Origin: Hirudo medicinalis
Lineage: Eukaryota > Annelida > Clitellata > Hirudinida > Hirudinidae
NCBI GenBank assembly: GCA_011800805.1
Contig: MPNW01000319.1
Location: 101,952 to 133,487 of the forward strand
DNA length: 31,536 bases
Direction: 5' to 3'
Below, in pieces: positions 20,736-30,821 of this stretch; the stretch's first letter is position 1; each line of letters begins with the position of its first letter. The translations under genes were made by a program, and so were the position numbers. Under the pieces are notes generated by a model that was not told the DNA's origin, made no database searches, and saw only the letters and a list, made by a program, of their open reading frames with translations.

Positions 20736-23700
20736 ATGGCATCAACTGCTATTTATAATAACGATAGAATCAGAGCATTAGATGAAGTAATCTTACAAAA
20801 AGCATCCAGACAAATGCCAGAACGACCTACTCAAGGAAACTCTGGCAGGCCTGGTGGCTCCAGTAGCTCAGGCATTATGATGGTGGGCCCAAATTTCAGG
20901 GTTGGCAAGAAGATTGGCAGTGGCAACTTTGGGGAGCTAAGATTAGGTAAGTGGTTTTATTAATTACATTTTAAGGCACTATTTACCCAAGTTAATGAAT
21001 TTTTTCAGGAAAGAATCTGTATACCAATGAACATGTGGCTATAAAACTGGTGAGATTAACTCTGAGTGTGGTGTTTGTGTGTTCTATAGAGTTCCAGCTA
21101 ATCAATTTTATTTGATAATTCTTAGGAGCCTATGAAGACTCGAGCACCTCAGCTCCATCTGGAGTACAGATTTTATAAAATGCTTGGCCAAGCAGGTTGA
21201 TTTCAAATGTTATGTTTCATACAATTTTTAATGGATTTAATTCTCTAATTATTGCTTGAACGAGTGCTTGGTCACCTTATTAATTTTGCTTGCCGACCAC
21301 TTAATCCAACAGTTATCACTGAAGTGTTGTTGTCATTGTTTATCAGTATGCTAGTGTTCAAGCATATGTGCCTTGTTTTAGTCAATTTGTTTCAGATTTC
21401 ATATTCTAGCATTTGTAAACATTTCGTTCAGAGGGAATACCGGCCGTGTATTACTTCGGTCCTTGCGGCAAGTACAACGCCATCGTTCTCGAACTCCTCG
21501 GATCAACTCTCGAAGATCTTTTCGACCTTTGCGATCGGAGGTTCTCCATAAAAACTGTTTGCATGATAGCATTCCAGCTGGTGAACGTTTTCTTTGCTTA
21601 AACGAGCTTCGAATTGTTTCTCGTGACGTGTAATTACTTCTGCGCAGATAACCAGGATGGAATACGTGCACTCGAAGCATTTAATATTTCGGGACGTGAA
21701 ACCGGAGAATTTCTTGATCGGACGCCACTCTACCAAGAAAGACACGATCATTCACATCATCGACTTCGGTCTCGCCAAAGAGTACATCGACCCCACCACG
21801 CACAAGCACATTCCTTACAGAGAACACAAAAATCTCACCGGCACTGCTCGCTACATGAGCATCAACACTCATCTCGGCAAAGGTTATTTCGACGTTTTTG
21901 CGGGATCCGAATTACTTTTGCGAATAAGTCGTGCGAACGTCGTCGAAACTTCAGAGCAAAGTCGAAGGGACGACTTGGAATCCCTGGGTCACATGTTCAT
22001 GTACTTTTTGAGAGGAAGTTTACCCTGGCAGGGCCTCAAAGCAGACACCATAAAGGAGAGATATCAGAAGATTGGAGATACAAAGAGAGACACACCAGTG
22101 GATGTTCTTTGTGCAGGATACCCAGGTCAACTGCTTACTAATGTTTCGCTCTAATTCTGTTCTTTTACTTGATGGATGGTTTAAAACTGCATCCATTGAA
22201 ATGTTTTCAGATGAATTTGCCACCTACCTGAGATACACAAGAGGTTTAGACTTTTTTGAGGCCCCAAACTATGACTACATGAGGAGGTTGTTTTCTGACC
22301 TCATGAGTTCCAGTGGCTGGGACTTTGACTGGCGCTTCGATTGGGAGAATAGATTTGCTGTGAGCATTTGCCTTATATTGATTTTGCGCATTCACTTTTT
22401 TGATGTATTTTTTTTAATCAGTTTATTATGGCAGCTATAAATGTGTGGAAATGTGTGCTTATTAAAATTTAACGTAGCAGTTTAGAAGAGGTATTATTTA
22501 TGAAATTAATTGAGGATTGTGCTTCCATTCCCCTCTCATTTTTTTTAACCGTAATGACTTTCGACCGGAACGACCTTCGGCGATCGCTCGAGGATAATGA
22601 GTCGGCATTGACTTTTCAACTGTTACTCATCATATTTTTAATATCCAACAAGAAGTTATAAAAGCTTAATTACAAAGTTACCCACTACAAATAAATATTT
22701 TAATAATTTATCAAATAATTTATATAAATAATATTTGTTCTAATTCTGGACTATAGTTTTTGAAATCTATGTTGCACTACTAATCTCAGCATCTTATTTC
22801 TGCTTTGTCTTTTTCACTTAGCATTACTTGCTTCATGAATAATGAATGTGCTCAACATTATTCTTTCACTTGCATGAGAATTGTTTCACTTAAAGGGCTT
22901 CTGCTTTTGAAGACACAAAAACAAGTGTTGATCTAAACTTTAATGCACTTTCTGTTTTGGCCAATGATGCGTTTCACTTGAAAAACAAATGTGGCTTTCC
23001 CCTGAGTACTAATTATAAACTGTAAAAAGACTCAATGGTTTCCCATGGTTAAAGTGGAATAACATTTCTTTTGAGAAATCTCTGGAAAGTTCCAACGCAA
23101 GCATTAGTTTGAGTTGAGTTTGAAACGCACGAGTTTCTTTTGCATAATCACGGTACGACTGTATAAAATATAGCATAAAATGCAGCATGAACATTAATTG
23201 GCTCTTAATGTCCTTAACGAGGATTCGAATATTTGCACAGGACTCCATGTCTCCGGGTTCTCGCGTCAAACCCGATCAAACGCCGAGTCGATTGAAACCC
23301 GAAGATCCCGCTTCGAGACCTGCCAACAAACTGCATTCCACAAGAGTTAGGATGCATTAATCATTCGTAGAGCATCGGTCGGAGGAAACCTATCGATTAG
23401 AAGATGCGTCGATGCCGACGAGCGGTTTTAATGCATGCGAAAGAGCCATTTGTTTGTCGCCATCAGAAGCACTCCATTATTTATGCACATGCAAATAAGC
23501 ACTGCTCGAACTCGTTGTTTGTTTTTGCACCTTTGAAATCGGATCGACGAATGATGTCCAGGAACGCGAAGTTCTCTGTTATTGAACGTTTTATAGCACG
23601 TATAAATGTCGCGTCGTTTAAAGCTCGTTACATTTTATCCGAGCAGATGGTGAATCCCAGTACCGAGGTTGTTGCAGGCGACACGAACGTCTTGCCCTCG

Positions 23701-23875
23701 AATGCCGGCTTCTCGCCCAACAACAACGAGGTCCGTGCGGACGCCAACAGTGGCGACACCAAGTAAGAATCTTCACCTTCCCATACCATTGTAGTGACTT
23801 TGGAACTCGTCGCTGAACATTTCCGTTCGTCTCTGCAGGTGTTGCTTTTTCAAGCGTCGCAAGAGCAGGAAGTGA
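20736..23875 (+). CDS. CSNK1G: Casein kinase 1 gamma, ten coding exons
   Basis: Membrane-tethered Ser/Thr kinase; in animals CK1 gamma phosphorylates the Wnt co-receptor LRP6. Exons: 20736-20946, 21009-21049, 21126-21195, 21432-21580, 21648-21882, 21955-22125, 22211-22359, 23241-23345, 23647-23762, 23839-23875; phases close at 1284 nt (427 aa). The protein opens with a Gly/Ser-rich leader, then [105 protein letters not shown] (CK1 signature) and [20 protein letters not shown]. The C-terminus [12 protein letters not shown] is the palmitoylation and basic membrane anchor that defines the gamma class. Exons 8-9 encode the variable linker and could have alternative exons in the large introns 22360-23240 and 23346-23646. 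Upstream splicing into a leader exon is indicated by TTTCAG at 20712. Confidence 0.93.
21883..21954 (+). other. In-frame, stop-free 72-nt intron in the CK1 gamma kinase domain
   Basis: The stretch between HLGK and EQSRRDD has GT at 21883-21884 and CAG at 21952-21954, and its removal restores the invariant CK1 sequence GKEQSRRDD. It is exactly 24 codons and contains no stop in the reading frame, so the frame stays open from 21657 to 22154 across it. Retention would insert a [13 protein letters not shown]... segment just after the CK1 signature. Confidence 0.8.
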
Positions 23876-25187
23876 CTTCCGTCAGAAATCTTTCCTAACA
23901 GTCACTTGGTCGCTTTTATTTTTAATGGATCATCTTCATTGCTTGGGATAGTTAACCAAGAGAATGGCTGCAAAGTGTTAGATGTTGTGCGTGCGTCTGC
24001 TTCGAACGCGGCGTCCTCGGAATCCGACGTCCCGATCGCGCAGTAGTTTCGTCGGCAAGTAATCTTCTGCGAGTTTGTAAGTCACTGCTGCATCCATTCT
24101 CCTGAGTCATTGGCTTTCATTAATAAATCTTCCTTATCAGTCAACTGAAGTTGCTCACTGAGCCCAAAACAACCCTTGTTTTTGGCATTTGAGTGGCTGC
24201 TCGATTGGTCAAAAATTACTTTTATTTTTGCCAATTTTTATTTACACATATTTTTCTAAAACTCAACTACTAAATGATTTGATACCATGCAGTACTGATA
24301 ATAGCTGCAACGCTAATTTGTGCAGTTTGGAATGTTACATAGGATGAACTCAGGAAATTATTATACAGTGAGGATGTGACTTCACAAGTTTGATGTTTGG
24401 ACCTTGAAAGATTTGATTCTGTGCTGAGACAATGTTGAAAGTCACATTATTTTAAAGCTTTTGATGGTATAAAGTCAATTGACTCAAACAGATCTAAGAG
24501 CCAAAAAGAACAGATTTTGTCTTCATTTATGACTTAACGTGCCACTTAAGCCATTTGTAAATCAAAATGCACGATGTTTGCTTTTCATTTTAATATTTGG
24601 CGATTATAATATTATAGTGGGAAACCGTGTCGGTCGAAAACGTGCCACTTGTTTCGCCCTCGAATTATTTGCATTGGAATTTCTCTTGTATTCTCAATAA
24701 TCATGTTACTTGTTAGGCAATCCATGCATCACTCTCAAATATTTCAGGAGCAAAGTTCCTTCAATTCCCTTCTAAAACTGCTCAGTTAATTTTGATTTTA
24801 ATTTGTGGATGATTGACAACATTTAACCTGGTCATTTTCATTCAGAAATGTTCCTCTTTATGTGCGTGCAAACGTTTGTCAGCATATGTGGTAATGTTAT
24901 GGCATAATAGCCATAATAGCTGAATCTTGCTGGAACGTTTGTAATGGTTTTCAGTTTTTATATAACTTGTTTTTATCATGTGTCAAGATGCAAACCATTA
25001 ACTCGGTTAGCCCCATGTTATTGTGCGCTGTGAATGGACTGCTGTGCGTGAACCCGTCTCCGTTGGAAGCTTTGGATTGACCCATGAACTTTAGAACCCT
25101 TAACACCCGAACTAATAAGAAAACTTGAAGCAAATAGACGAATAACAGTAGAACGGTAGAATGTTTGAGAGCAGACTGTTTTTCTTG
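23876..25187. other. Convergent intergenic region between CK1 gamma and the CCDC191-like gene
   Basis: It holds the 3' UTRs of both genes. A GC-richer patch (23990-24065) follows the CK1 gamma stop. No third gene was recognised; small open frames here have no family features. Confidence 0.5.
24122..24127 (+). terminator. Probable polyadenylation signal of CK1 gamma
   Basis: AATAAA, about 250 bases after the stop codon and the first perfect hexamer downstream of it on this strand. Confidence 0.5.
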
Positions 25188-28100
25188 TCATGTGTTACTT
25201 ATTGGAGGGGAAAAATCTGGTATGATTTGAGATATTTTGTTCCTCAGGTGCTGGAGTCGTGTTTCGCGGCTCCTCTCCTTCTCTCGTATCCTCGGAAGTT
25301 CCTTCCAGGCGACCAAGCACTTGTGGAGTACTCGACTGCAATCACGTGATTGGTTGAACGTCGGTGGGCAAATAAACGTCGGCAAATTAAATCATATTAA
25401 CTTGTTGTCGTGCTTCTGGGCTAATAGCATTCTTTCAAGGGTCTGACTTTTTCTTGTTTTTGTTTCCTCGAGCCAACATTTGAATGATGACTCAACAAGA
25501 ACAAAGCTGTGATGGTTGCATGCCTTCTGCCAGTTTGATATGCACCCAGCATGGGACTAATGTTAAATAAAATTATAATTTATTTAAGTGAAAATGAGTA
25601 TTTGTGTTTCGAATACTATTGCGAATGCTGAGGTTTCAAGCATTAAAGCAGGTGCCTGGAATATTCTAGTGTGAGGGCACTCCAGACCTATTGAATATTT
25701 CAGAATTTCGTTTAGTTCTGTTTTAGATTAAATATTTTCACATTTGCACCTTTAACCACATGTTGAAGAATTTCTTTTTTAGTTTTGAGCTTCTGAAAGC
25801 AGACACAAGATCTTCTTTTGCTGTGATGTCCTTAACAACTTCCAGATTCCACACAATGAATGCTTTCCTGAGTGAATAATTTTCATTGAAACATGAAGTG
25901 AGCAAAATCTTGAGCATTCAAAGTTTTTGCTGGTGCAACTTAAGCTCGATTTAATAAATTTAACAAATATAAATTGGATGGAAAAAAATCACATGAAGTA
26001 AGAACAATAATGAATACAACAAACAGGGATTGGGTTAGACCTTTTGAGTCGTTCCATGTAAAAGGAAAGTGCACCACTCTCGGCGACTCGTTGTTTCCTC
26101 ACAAGTGATACCCAGGGCATCCAGCCCCAATATTTTAACAGCAAGATTTTCCTTTTGTTGTCAGCTTTCTCCACTTGCGCCCTCCTTTGTTCTTCAGCTT
26201 CCTTCTTCTTGATCTCTCTCTGCAACATGGTCCATTCGTTGTGGGCATTCAACCAAATTTTATATGTTCACATTAATTGACCAAGTGAACAAACCTCTTT
26301 CTCCAGGATTTTCCTCTCTTTCAGTTCAAGCAGAATTTTCTTTTTCAGCTCAGCTTCTGCTTTTTTTCTTTCTTCAACTTCTGCCTGCATTTTTGCCTTA
26401 AACAGCACGATAAAATAAATGCTTCGACTGAAACAACAGCAACCAATAAACAGTCTCAACCAGTTTCTCGTCCTCCATTAATCTTTTCTTCTCTTCTCTT
26501 TCCTTTTTTAATTTTTCTCTCTCCAAGTTTCTTTGCACCATGTCTTTAGGAAAGAAATTACTTTGCATTTTTTATGAGAACAATGCAATTTTAACTTATC
26601 AAGATTTGTGATGGCAACAACAAAAGCAATCCAATGTAGATAAACAACGACCCTGTAAAAACTTCTTTTGCTTTGAAGTTATGTCTGTTGGCAGTCTCGA
26701 AGGTCTAAAACAAGAGTTGAATCCTCGCTTATGTTAATACATAGTTTAATACGTTAATCATTAAAATTGAATTAAAATTGCTTATATTAATATTTATATT
26801 ATTGCACATAAATGATCCATTACTTTGATGATGAGAGGATGGACTTGAGCTCATCCTTGATAATTTCTTCAATAGGTTTTGAGTAATCGACATCACCATC
26901 ATCAATTGAAAGGTGATGTTTCCTCCTTCCACGTCCATTCACTCTTCTGGCAGGATCCACCACATTATGTGTGTTCTTAGCCTCATCAATATCAAACGTG
27001 AGAGGTGAATTTAACTTCTGCCACGTGATGTTTTCACCATCACATTTCAATTCAAAGACTGAATGCTTGCATTTCATTTCAAGGGGTTTTTCCAGTCTGA
27101 CACCTCTGTTCTTAATTGTCTGATCATCTCCACTTTGCCGATGATGATGACGATCGCATGCCGGTGGATTCGATTTGTTTTTCCGAATTGTCTTTTTTGT
27201 GAAATTCAATTCCTCAATTATCTGTTTCTCTACTTTTGTTTGATTTTTCTGAGCCTCTAAAATTTTCTGCTGAGTCTGCATCATAAAGTAAAAACAATGA
27301 AGCCACGGTGACAATTAATTTTAATTAGTTCATGCAATGAATTGAAAATCATTGCCTTGTGCCTGCGAGCAAAGCAGTTTATGTCGGAGGCAAAAGCATC
27401 ATTTGTGGGAGAGGAGTGATAATCTCTCAATGAAGTACATCTTTCAGTGACTTCCAGCATTTTGGGCTTCATTATTGGTGCCGAAGAAACTCTCTTCTTG
27501 CTCCTTTTACTTTCACGAGGAGCATCAATATTTTTAGATTGGACACTTTTTGCTTTGTTTGTTGAAGACATTGCAGACATTTTCTAATAAAGACAATAAG
27601 CAATGTTAATTACATAATTAATAATAATTACATAAAAATATTAATTGTTGAACCAAATTCAAATAAGCTTGCACAAATAATCCTTGACATTAAATACTTA
27701 CAACAGAAAGCTTTAATTTCTTGGTGAATTTTTTGCTTTTAGCAAAGTTATTCTTGACTTGTTTGTGATTCTTCAACAACCAAACAAAGTTGATCCATTT
27801 TGCAAATGAATTAGACAAAAGAATGTGATTCCTTTGTTGTTCTGCCAATCTATCAAAAACAAATTAATTAATTCTGATCAAAGTAATATTATTATCACTT
27901 TAATTATTATTCTAATTGTTAATTATTATATGATTGCATGTTGGGCATTTAGTGAAGCAGCTGAAGAAAAGTTTTTGCAAATAAAAAGTTTTTTCTAGCA
28001 TAGTTAATGAGTTAGTTTAGTTTAGCAAAGCAAAACCATTTTCCATAATTTTCAGGTGTCCAGAAAAGAATGAACTGTTTTGGATAAGCTAAAGGTCAGT

Positions 28101-30206
28101 TGCCTTTTGAGTGACTGAAGGCTGAAGAATAACTAATATATAACAAATGATTGGACCAGTGATTCAACAATACACAAATATACAATAATATTATAAAAGT
28201 ACTTGAGATTCTGCAAGTTATCAATCTTAACATGCTTGTTCCATGCCACAAAATGTTTCCAAAGCAACTTCTGCCTGTAAATATGGACAGCATTTTCCAT
28301 GATCATGCTTCTGTCAACCACCACCCTTCTCCACAGACTAAAGTAAGTCCTCTTCAACTGCAACAAAAATTCATTTCACTTGCTGGTGATTATGATGACA
28401 ATACTGTTTATTTGTTTGTGCAATAAAAATGTTGTTTGTACTGATAATAACTTAATGTGCTGGTGATGATTAATGCAATTTGTTTCAATGATTATGTCAA
28501 GCATGATAATGATGCTTAAAATATCAATATTGGTTGTTGCTGATTGATGTTGACCTTGTGAACCTCATCATGAATTCTCAACAGAAGACCTTCCTTTCTT
28601 CTAATTCTTTCTTTAATTTCTTCCTCCTTTTTAAGTTTTGTTTTCCTCAAAGTTTCTTCCTGCTCTTTGTTTTGTTGCAATATTCTTTCGATGTCCTTCC
28701 TTCAATGACAAGATAACCTGAATCTAATGGTTGACAAATTCACAAGTTTAACACTAACTTATTCTTAATATTCAAATTCTTTTTCCCAATTTTTGACCTT
28801 TCCACACACATCAGGTTCTTGATTCTTTCTTCCTGAAAATATTTGGTCAGAAATGTGAAGAAATCTCAAATAAAATTTATTATTATTAAGTAGTTTGTCA
28901 CTTTGTTATTATTTAACAAAATGCTCAAATTCAAACAAATATTCATGTCATTTAATAATGTGACTTAAAACATTTGTTTAGGTGTGGCTAAACTCCATTA
29001 GCAGTTCAATTACTGGCACACTTGAAAGAGTGAATACAATAGTTGTATTCAACCTGGCGTGCAGGTTGGCCGAATGGGTTGCGTTCCTGCATGCGGTCGT
29101 AATAGCAACCCAGCCTGCACCGCCAGGGAGCGCCCTGGGGTAGGGGCGCTATACAAATGGTAGATCAATTAAAAAGTGCCTTCACATCCCATTGGGATAC
29201 AAAAGGCACTCAAAATATCGGCTAAATAAAAAAATAAAAATAAAAAAAAATAGTTATGTATAATACTTGTATTACCTGCTCCAAAAGTTTCAAAGCCTCA
29301 GCCCTGACATCTTCTCTCCTCTTCATTTCTTCATCTCTTATTTTTTGTTCCATCTCTCTCATCATCTTCTTCTCTCTAATCTATTATCATCACCATCATA
29401 CAAATTCATTTTTAAGGTTACAAAATTAAAGATTTTTGTGTCTATTTCATAACAGACCAGAGCATAATAAAGATGAAGCGGAAAGAATAAAAGACTTAAT
29501 ATAATCAGTAAATGTGATTGTCATATGCCAATTATTGTACCTGACGATGCCTCTCCTCCATGGTGATGTTTGGATCATAAAGTTTTTCAGACCTCAACAA
29601 TTTTGCCACCACTTGTTTTGCTACTTTGTTTTTGTCTACTAATTGATTGACAGACTCGATAACAAAATTACTGTTCACCTCTTCTTCTAAGGTTGCTAGC
29701 ACACATTTAATAATTTACTGTCACAAAAATAAAGGAGAACACAAAATATACAGGTATACCAATGTCAGGAACGTTATGAAACAAGCTTTTTCCTTTGTCC
29801 TTGACAATCTTTGGAGTATGTTTGTTGTGTGATTTTGGTGCATGCTTCCATTCTTTTGTTACAAAAAACGTTGATACAGAATCATTTTGAAAATTCAGAC
29901 CTATTTCAGTTCTTTTCAGCCAGTCATTAATCAAGTGCTGAGCTATTCGAACAAATTATAGTTACTAAAACAAATACATGATTTGAATATAAAAACAAAA
30001 TAAATGAGTGTTGTCGCAAATTATTATTATTAAATATGCATATATCACAACTTTTATCTTATATTTATTTAATTTCGTCTTTAAAAAACATAAAATTTCT
30101 TATCGAAACAAGACGAGAAAAAGTCTAACAGCCTTAATGGTTCTTCAATAACTTATGAACAAAAAGAATTAAGAGGTTTACCTTCCTTTGTTACGCATTC
30201 TTCCAT
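25188..30206 (-). CDS. Coiled-coil protein resembling CCDC191, 14 exons
   Basis: Exons on the minus strand: 30206-30182, 29942-29760, 29695-29541, 29380-29276, 28832-28798, 28699-28555, 28357-28203, 27849-27702, 27583-27356, 27275-26824, 26560-26461, 26396-26295, 26219-26041, 25335-25188. Phases close over 2160 nt (719 aa), starting MEECVTKEAQHLINDWLKR and ending IIPDFSPPISNT. The middle is charged coiled coil (REKKMMREMEQKIRDEEMKR; KKEEEIKERIRRKE). SFI1-like Trp-spaced helices occur twice: YFSLWRR...LLWKHFVAWNKH (exon 7) and LLLKYWGWMPWVSLV (exon 13). The last exon, CLVAWKEL...RLQHLRNKISQIIPDF, matches the R..RL..LR.....IPDF end I associate with CCDC191. Function is not established; such proteins are often centrosomal or ciliary. 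Exon 5 is a 35-nt microexon. Intron 9 uses a GC donor (AAG|GCAATG). Exon 10 runs into a stop at 26820-26822 unless spliced at AAA|GTAATG. Orthology is less certain than the exon chain. Confidence 0.75.
25339..25352. promoter_or_regulatory. 14-bp perfect palindrome CAATCACGTGATTG with E-box core
   Basis: The palindrome contains CACGTG flanked by CCAAT/ATTGG-like arms and overlaps the polypyrimidine-poor acceptor of the last CCDC191-like exon (CAG at 25338-25336). It could be a bHLH-type binding site, perhaps of a hidden promoter in this GC-richer patch, or chance. Confidence 0.3.
29038..29278 (+). mobile_element. tRNA-derived SINE, copy 3, with hairpin tail and target-site duplication (element about 29057-29261)
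   Basis: GCAGGTTGGCCGAATGGGTT at 29061 is the SINE head with intact A box; about 25 bases including the B box are missing compared with the copy at 3977. The body reaches GGGGCGCTATACAAATGGTA. It then has a strong stem-loop at 29175-29210 (AGTGCCTT / AAGGCACT arms around ATCCC ATT GGGAT) and a tail of TAAAA/AAAT units to about 29250. Flanks ATAGTTGTATTCAACCTG and ATACTTGTATTACCTG look like a decayed target-site duplication. The SINE lies in an intron of the CCDC191-like gene, antisense to it. Confidence 0.75.
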
Positions 30207-30465
30207 GATTGAATTTTATTTCAAGCTTTTACCAATACTAAATAATCTAGCAAATATTATGAAACTAATGACCATAAACAACGTTGACATAGTAACCGAC
30301 ATATAATAACTGATGAACTGTCGCTTTCAATTCGTTGTTTCCACGCTAGCAATTACAATTTTTCTAACACAGAATTTTTCAAATACTTAAACATATAAAA
30401 TGTGGTATAGAAGTTGCAAACAAATTAACAAGTGTATAAATACAACTACTGAAGTCCTTGGAGGC
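30207..30465 (-). other. 5' flank of the CCDC191-like gene
   Basis: AT-rich DNA directly upstream of the ATG at 30206. It should contain the 5' UTR and core promoter, but no distinct motif was recognised. Confidence 0.35.
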
Positions 30466-30590
30466 CATCCATAAATGACGTCACGCCTGACGGGTGGGAG
30501 GGATTCAAACATTCGTGATGATATGTGACGAGGGGGAACTAACAAAAAGTTGTGTCGTCATTTCAATTGAAGATTTATGGGAAAAAATAA
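30466..30590. repeat. Dispersed repeat of the 'CCATCCATAAATGACGTCAC' type
   Basis: CCATCCATAAATGACGTCAC at 30466 is followed by a GGGTGGGAGGG stretch, TTCAAACATTCGTGA, TGTGACGAGGGGGAACT and a TGTCGTCATTTCAATTG end. This order (CCATAAATnACGTCA, G-run, TGTGACnAGGGGGA) is familiar from a widespread interspersed repeat of invertebrate genomes whose class I cannot name with certainty. It contains a perfect cAMP-response-element palindrome TGACGTCA at 30476-30483, about 270 bases upstream of the CCDC191-like start. Confidence 0.45.
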
Positions 30591-30619
30591 CCAGAAGACC
30601 ATCTTGTATAATTTCTTAG

Positions 30620-30748
30620 CCCAAGCATATCAGGTCAGTGAGAATTTCAACTCGTCGACAAAGAGAAATTATGGCACTAATAGCGAATGAAGAAAATGGA
30701 GAATGCGCAGAGTGGGCTGATGAAGACTATTTAGAACTAAATGAATAA
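30620..30748 (+). other. Short open frame with protein-like C-terminal composition, unidentified
   Basis: A 42-codon frame follows a TAG at 30617 and ends TAA at 30746-30748. It reads a basic stretch (RISTRRQREIMAL) then an acidic end (NEENGECAEWADEDYLELNE). The composition looks like the C-terminal end of a real protein. No donor or acceptor was convincingly linked to it, and no family was recognised. It may be the last exon of a gene or of a mobile element. Confidence 0.2.
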
Positions 30749-30821
30749 ACACCACCATGGACAAAAATCATGATCTGCCCATAGTACTAAGAAACTCCTA
30801 CCACGGAGCGTACCGACAAGG

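Noticed and set aside
21252..21551. 99-codon open frame on the plus strand
   Set aside because: It is a different frame across intron 3 and exon 4 of CK1 gamma, whose true frame matches the kinase.
21614..22141. 175-codon open frame
   Set aside because: Shadow frame of CK1 gamma exons 5-6 with His/Arg-rich low-complexity translation.
23404..23646. Upstream part of a 120-codon frame as a CK1 gamma exon
   Set aside because: Only 23647-23762 fits, after the acceptor GAGCAG; the upstream part has no similarity to CK1 gamma linkers. An alternative exon is not excluded.
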